27,154 bases of DNA from an uncultured Flavobacteriaceae bacterium (GTDB lineage: Bacteria; Bacteroidota; Bacteroidia; Flavobacteriales; Flavobacteriaceae): the NCBI GenBank assembly GCA_913051755.1, contig CAJXBR010000011.1, forward strand, positions 1 through 27,154. Direction: 5' to 3'. Positions within the stretch are counted from its first letter, which is position 1. Each line of letters opens with the position of its first letter. The notes under the pieces are model-generated. The model was not told the DNA's origin, did not search any database, and was given only the letters and a program-made list of their open reading frames with translations. The translations under genes were made by a program, and so were the position numbers. This document shows positions 23,177 to 27,154 of the stretch, one piece after another.

Positions 23177-24673
23177 ATGAAGCCATACAATTTTTCAACA
23201 ATTTTTAACATGCTGGGCCTGTTGCTCTTGTTCAATGCAATTGCCATGTTTGTTTGTACATTATTGAGTGTTTATTTAGATGATGTCGCTACTGAAGGAC
23301 TTCTTTTTTCAGCCCTAATCACAACTGGAATTGGGTTGCTTTTACTCCTCATTACGAGAAACCGAAAGCGTGAAATAAAGATGCGAGATGGTTATTTGAC
23401 AGTGGTGATGGGCTGGCTTAGCATGGTGATATTTGGCACCTTACCCTATCTGTTGACCCAATCATTGGCAAGCTATTCAGATGCTTTGTTTGAAACGATG
23501 TCAGGCTTTACTGCCACTGGTGCTACAATCGTTCAAGATATAGAAGCACTGCCAAAAAGTATCATTTTATGGCGTTCACTCACGCACTGGCTTGGTGGTA
23601 TGGGAATCATCGTATTGGCTGTGGCTATTTTACCTCTTTTGGGTATTGGCGGTGTTCAGTTGTTTTCTGCAGAAGCAACAGCAGTTGGGGGAGACAAATT
23701 ACACCCACGAATCAGCCATACTGCAAAAAGACTTTGGTATATCTATGTGGGCTTTACAGCTTTAGAAGCTTTGATGTTAGCCTTGGCAGGTATGTCTGTT
23801 TTCGATGCCATAAATCACTCGATGAGTACGATGGCATCTGGTGGGTTCTCAACCAAAAACGAAAGCCTGGCCTACTGGAACAACAGTCCTATGATCCAGT
23901 ACATCGTAACCTTATTTATGTTTTTGGCAGGAACGAATTTTGTCCTAATCTATTTTGGATTAAAGGGGAAATTAGAACGAATTTGGCAAGACAATGAGTT
24001 TCGTTGGTATGTCGGATTTGTCTCTCTTTTTACACTGATCACATTCATTGGAATTTACACCAACGTCAAGCTTGAATCGACCTCAGTTGATCACCCACAA
24101 ATTTTTGGAGCGTTTGAGAGTAGTTTCCGACATGCCTTGTTTCAAGTCGTTGCGATTATCACCACTACTGGATTTGTAACTGCAGATTTTGCTGGTTGGA
24201 CCCCCTTTTTAACCATGCTTTTCTTTGGTCTTTTCTTTTTGGGAGGTTCGTCGGGTTCTACATCAGGGGGTGTTAAGGTAATTCGCCATTTGGTTATGAT
24301 TAAAAATGCATTACTCGAATTTAGAAGAGCATTGCACCCAAACGCAATTGTTTCACTACACCTCAACCACGTCACCATTCAACAAAGCTTAGTCTATCGA
24401 ATTCTTGGATTTTTTATCCTGTACATGCTGCTCTTTATTATTGGCGCATTTGTGTTGAGCTTATTTGGCCTAGACTTTTTATCGTCTATTGGTGCTTCTG
24501 CAGCAAGTCTTGGAAATGTAGGGCCTAGCCTTGGCGATTTTGGCCCTGTCTTGACCTATACTACCATGCCATCTGGTGGGAAAATATGGTGTTCTTTTTT
24601 GATGCTCGTAGGGCGTCTTGAACTATTTACAGCTCTAATTTTATTCACTCCCTATTTTTGGAGAGACCACTAG
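23177..24673 (+). CDS. trkH: Trk system potassium uptake protein TrkH
   Basis: The 498-residue membrane protein forms the potassium-conducting pore. All four pore-loop repeats can be seen, each with its selectivity glycine: TATGAT (112-117), ASGGFST (220-226), TTTGFVT (329-335) and GNVGPS (446-451). About ten hydrophobic membrane helices cover the rest, and GGSSGSTSGGVKVIR (356-370) matches the conserved helical break and following basic helix. With TrkA encoded 2 bases upstream, the two form a complete Trk uptake system. The 3' end overlaps the convergent aminotransferase gene by 4 bases, leaving no room for a separate terminator. Confidence 0.96.
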   Translation: MKPYNFSTIFNMLGLLLLFNAIAMFVCTLLSVYLDDVATEGLLFSALITTGIGLLLLLITRNRKREIKMRDGYLTVVMGWLSMVIFGTLPYLLTQSLASYSDALFETMSGFTATGATIVQDIEALPKSIILWRSLTHWLGGMGIIVLAVAILPLLGIGGVQLFSAEATAVGGDKLHPRISHTAKRLWYIYVGFTALEALMLALAGMSVFDAINHSMSTMASGGFSTKNESLAYWNNSPMIQYIVTLFMFLAGTNFVLIYFGLKGKLERIWQDNEFRWYVGFVSLFTLITFIGIYTNVKLESTSVDHPQIFGAFESSFRHALFQVVAIITTTGFVTADFAGWTPFLTMLFFGLFFLGGSSGSTSGGVKVIRHLVMIKNALLEFRRALHPNAIVSLHLNHVTIQQSLVYRILGFFILYMLLFIIGAFVLSLFGLDFLSSIGASAASLGNVGPSLGDFGPVLTYTTMPSGGKIWCSFLMLVGRLELFTALILFTPYFWRDH

Positions 24674-25857
24674 GTCAATGCCTTCCTGATTCTCTCGACT
24701 GCCTCTTCGATGTTTTTCATTGAAGCAGCATAAGAAATTCGGATATTGTTTGGACATCCAAAGGCCTCACCGGTCACAGTAGCAACGTGTGCCTCTTCTA
24801 ATAAATAGAGCGCAAAATCTGATGCATTGTCTATCGTTTTACCTTTGATTGTTTTTCCAAAATAATGAGAGATTTCTGGAAACACATAAAAAGCACCTTT
24901 GGGTTGATTGAGTACAAAGCCTTTAATGTTGCAGAGCAATTCAAGAATTTTTTCACGACGAGTTGCAAACTCATCAACCATATACTGAATGTTAGCAACA
25001 GGTGCATCTAAAGCAGCGATCGTTGCACGTTGGGCGATACAGTTGGCACCACTCGTAATTTGACCCTGCATTTTTGTACATGCTTTTGCAATCCACTCAG
25101 TCGCACCCATGTAGCCAATTCGCCAGCCAGTCATGGCAAAGGCCTTGGCAACTCCATTGACTGTCAAAGTACGGTTGTACATAGAAGGGATTTGTGCAAA
25201 ACTAAAGTGAGGAACACCATAATTAATATGTTCATATATTTCATCTGAAAGAATATAGATGTTTGGATACTTTTCCAAAACAGCTGCCAAAGCACGATAT
25301 TCATCTTCAGTATAAACCGACCCACTTGGGTTGTTTGGGGAGTTAATCACAACCATTTTTGTTTTTGGAGTGATTGATTTTTCGAGCTGTTCGGGTGTGA
25401 TTTTAAAATCTGTTTTGATGTCAGAATAAATTTCAATTGGGTTTCCTTCAGCTAGCAAAACAATGGCAGAGTAACTCACCCAATAGGGTGCCACCAACAG
25501 CACATCGTCTCCTGGATCTACCAACACCTGAATGGCGTTTGCAATGGACTGTTTTGCACCTGTTGAAACCACGATCTGGCTTGAGGAATAATCCAAATGA
25601 TTGTCTCGTTTAAACTTACGACAAATAGCCTCTTTCAACGCCACATACCCATCGACTGGCGTGTATGAGTTATAGTTGTCGTTGACAGCTTGAATCGCTG
25701 CCTGTTTAATGAAATCAGGGGTGTTAAAATCAGGTTCTCCGAGGCTAAGTCCAATGACATTAACACCTTGATTTTTTAATTCTCTTGCTTTGGCAGCCAT
25801 GGCTAAGGTTGCCGAAGCTGGTAAACTCTGTATGCGGTTGGATAATAATTCCTTCAT
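24670..25857 (-). CDS. aspC: Pyridoxal-phosphate aminotransferase, aspartate type (class I)
   Basis: This 395-residue enzyme is of the class I gamma aspartate aminotransferase type, moving the amino group between aspartate and 2-oxoglutarate. Key residues are visible: LSLGEPDFNTP (37-47), YTPVDGYVALKEAI (65-78), the NSPNNPSG block (172-179) with cofactor-contact Asn175, SDEIYEH (204-210) with Asp205 and Tyr208, the Schiff-base Lys238 in NGVAKAFAMTGWRIGY (234-249), and Arg246. The more common residue before that lysine is Ser; here it is Ala. It starts 4 bases after the desaturase stop, so they share a transcript. It may also act on aromatic amino acids or prephenate, so the name is a best guess. 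Confidence 0.9.
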   Translation of the reverse strand: MKELLSNRIQSLPASATLAMAAKARELKNQGVNVIGLSLGEPDFNTPDFIKQAAIQAVNDNYNSYTPVDGYVALKEAICRKFKRDNHLDYSSSQIVVSTGAKQSIANAIQVLVDPGDDVLLVAPYWVSYSAIVLLAEGNPIEIYSDIKTDFKITPEQLEKSITPKTKMVVINSPNNPSGSVYTEDEYRALAAVLEKYPNIYILSDEIYEHINYGVPHFSFAQIPSMYNRTLTVNGVAKAFAMTGWRIGYMGATEWIAKACTKMQGQITSGANCIAQRATIAALDAPVANIQYMVDEFATRREKILELLCNIKGFVLNQPKGAFYVFPEISHYFGKTIKGKTIDNASDFALYLLEEAHVATVTGEAFGCPNNIRISYAASMKNIEEAVERIRKALT

Positions 25858-25861
25858 CGTA

Positions 25862-27019
25862 TTATGTTGCTGGGTTTGGTTTTTTCGCCAGTGATTTTAG
25901 TAGTTTATAATGGGAATAAAAAGCAGCACCAAAGGTTTTAAATTCGTTGTAGGGCAAGTCAAATTCGCGCGCTGTTTTTTTAACAATCTTTCCAATATTT
26001 TTATAATGAATATGGCTGATGTATGGGAAAATATGGTGTTCGATTTGGTGGTTTAAACCACCTGTAAACCAGTTGATAAAGCTGTTTTTTGGCGCAAAAT
26101 TTCCAGTGGTAAATAGCTGGTGAATCGCCCAAGTGTTTTTCATTGAGCCTGTTGTAGAAGGCAGTGGCATGTCAGTATTTGTTGTGATATGTGCCAATTG
26201 GAAAACCACACTGAGAATGATGCCAGCTGTGTAGTGCATTGCAACGAAACCTATTAAAATTTTCCACCAAGCAAGGTCAAGCACCAACATAGGCAATACA
26301 ATCCACAATGCCACATAAAAAGTCTTTGACAACACAAGTACTAGCCATTCTATGGTAGGGCTTGTTTTTTTCTTGTAGGATAGATTCAATTTTAGATATT
26401 TCTTGAGCTGAATAAAATCTGTTGTAATGACCCATCGTAGCGTCATTAGTCCATATAATATGATAAAATAAAGATGTTGGAAACGATGAATTGCACGCCA
26501 TTTTGCATGCTTGGAAAATCGCATAACAGTACCAGCTTCTAGGTCTTCATCATGCCCATAGATGTTTGTAAAACTGTGATGAAGCACATTGTGTTGCACC
26601 TTCCAATTGAAGACATTTCCAGCTAAAATATAAATTGCTCCCCCCATGATTTTATTGACCCATCCATAGCGAGAGTAAGAGCCATGATTCCCTTCATGCA
26701 TAACATTCATCCCTATGCCCGCCATACCAAAACCTAGGAGAACACAAAGTCCAAGTTTAATCCATTGACTGAGGTCTAGTGATAGAAGTAAAACATATGG
26801 CGTGATAAAAAGCGTTACTAAAATAACTGTCTTCAGATGAAGCTTCCAATTTCCTGTTTTGCGGAGATTGTTGTCTTTGAAATAAGCGTTGACACGTTTA
26901 TTGAGAGTTGAAAGAAATTGCTGTTTGTCTTTTCTTGAAAAACGAATGCTACCTTTGGCAATCTTCATAAGATCTAAATTAGGTAAACAAAAATAGTGAT
27001 TCTGATAGTTAGTCATCAT
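25862..27019 (-). CDS. Membrane fatty acid desaturase
   Basis: The 385-residue membrane enzyme introduces a double bond into acyl chains using a di-iron centre. The three histidine boxes are present: HEGNH (108-112), HNVLHH (143-148) and HQIEHH (324-329). The Gln-containing third box (GLNHQIEHHIFP) is the type seen in acyl-lipid and front-end desaturases, but no cytochrome b5 domain is attached. Hydrophobic pairs lie at about 63-105, 180-200 and 225-270. The first ATG pair (27019/27016) is used; an internal ATG at 26968 is possible, because the preceding 17 residues look unconserved. It is followed 4 bases later by the aspC-type gene and is divergent from rsmG. The exact bond position is unknown; membrane fluidity in the cold is a plausible role. 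Confidence 0.9.
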   Translation of the reverse strand: MMTNYQNHYFCLPNLDLMKIAKGSIRFSRKDKQQFLSTLNKRVNAYFKDNNLRKTGNWKLHLKTVILVTLFITPYVLLLSLDLSQWIKLGLCVLLGFGMAGIGMNVMHEGNHGSYSRYGWVNKIMGGAIYILAGNVFNWKVQHNVLHHSFTNIYGHDEDLEAGTVMRFSKHAKWRAIHRFQHLYFIILYGLMTLRWVITTDFIQLKKYLKLNLSYKKKTSPTIEWLVLVLSKTFYVALWIVLPMLVLDLAWWKILIGFVAMHYTAGIILSVVFQLAHITTNTDMPLPSTTGSMKNTWAIHQLFTTGNFAPKNSFINWFTGGLNHQIEHHIFPYISHIHYKNIGKIVKKTAREFDLPYNEFKTFGAAFYSHYKLLKSLAKKPNPAT

Positions 27020-27035
27020 TGTTTTTTACTTTTTT

Positions 27036-27043
27036 TATTTTTG
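27036..27043 (+). promoter_or_regulatory. -7 promoter box of rsmG
   Basis: TATTTTTG matches TAnnTTTG exactly, 19 bases before the rsmG ATG. A TTG at 27019-27021 lies 14 bases upstream, a little short for the normal spacing. Confidence 0.45.
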
Positions 27044-27062
27044 CTTATTGTGTAATCGATTC

Positions 27063-27154
27063 ATGGAAAAACTACTGACTTACTTTCCCACCCTCACTGA
27101 TTTGCAACAACAACAACTACAAGAGCTACAAGGCTTGTATGCAGACTGGAATCG
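27063..27154 (+). CDS. rsmG: 16S rRNA (guanine-527-N7)-methyltransferase, 5' end
   Basis: The first 31 codons of a gene run off the right edge, starting ATG at 27063. The translation, opening MEKLLTYFPTLTDLQQQQL and ending LYADWNR, matches the N-terminal helix region of RsmG/GidB (FP-LT-Q...LY-WN). RsmG makes 7-methylguanosine in 16S rRNA and its loss can give low-level streptomycin resistance. The SAM-binding part lies outside the window, so the call rests on the N-terminus alone. Confidence 0.82.
   Translation, partial: MEKLLTYFPTLTDLQQQQLQELQGLYADWN

Noticed and set aside
24996..25248. Plus-strand open frame inside the aminotransferase gene
   Set aside because: It is antisense to a clearly conserved coding region, including the lysine active-site block, and has no promoter.

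Overview
This window looks like a chromosomal segment from a member of the Bacteroidota, most likely a marine-type flavobacterium. The evidence is a 287-residue primary sigma factor with no long N-terminal extension, a PorT/SprT-type protein of the type IX secretion system, a lipoprotein TamA homologue (TamL), Bacteroidota-style lipobox signal peptides, and repeated TAnnTTTG -7 promoter boxes. I cannot name the species.

Left edge (1-2192): a possible 3' end of a gene runs off the window at 2-103, followed by a tRNA-Val(UAC) gene at 200-274. I see nothing convincing at 104-199 or 275-383. Then comes an accessory, strongly AT-rich region (384-5716) carrying a membrane-anchored sulfatase-fold protein, a small methyltransferase-like protein on the other strand, and a tightly overlapping three-gene set on the minus strand: Stealth phosphotransferase, family-90 (CAP10-like) glycosyltransferase and FkbM methyltransferase. 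Together these suggest building or decorating a surface phosphoglycan.

Middle (5750-19563): a long run of minus-strand genes, mostly core. In transcription order they are tamL, fbaA, accD, rpsO, pnp, a lipoprotein prolyl oligopeptidase, rpoD, rpe, anmK and a DUF885 lipoprotein hydrolase, after which the glycan genes follow in the same direction. Promoter boxes can be placed before tamL, fbaA, accD and rpsO, and a clear hairpin terminator follows pnp. rpoD-rpe-anmK are separated by only 2 and 4 bases.

Right part (19589-27154): a SPOUT rRNA/tRNA methyltransferase is divergent from tamL. It is followed by the ubiE(menG)-porT pair (minus, 11-base overlap), the trkA-trkH potassium uptake pair (plus), then a fatty acid desaturase and an aspC-type aminotransferase (minus). 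The first 31 codons of rsmG (gidB) are at the right edge. Intergenic gaps are very short, several convergent genes overlap tail to tail, and divergent promoters sit inside neighbouring genes. No insertion sequence, CRISPR array, rRNA or replication origin is visible.
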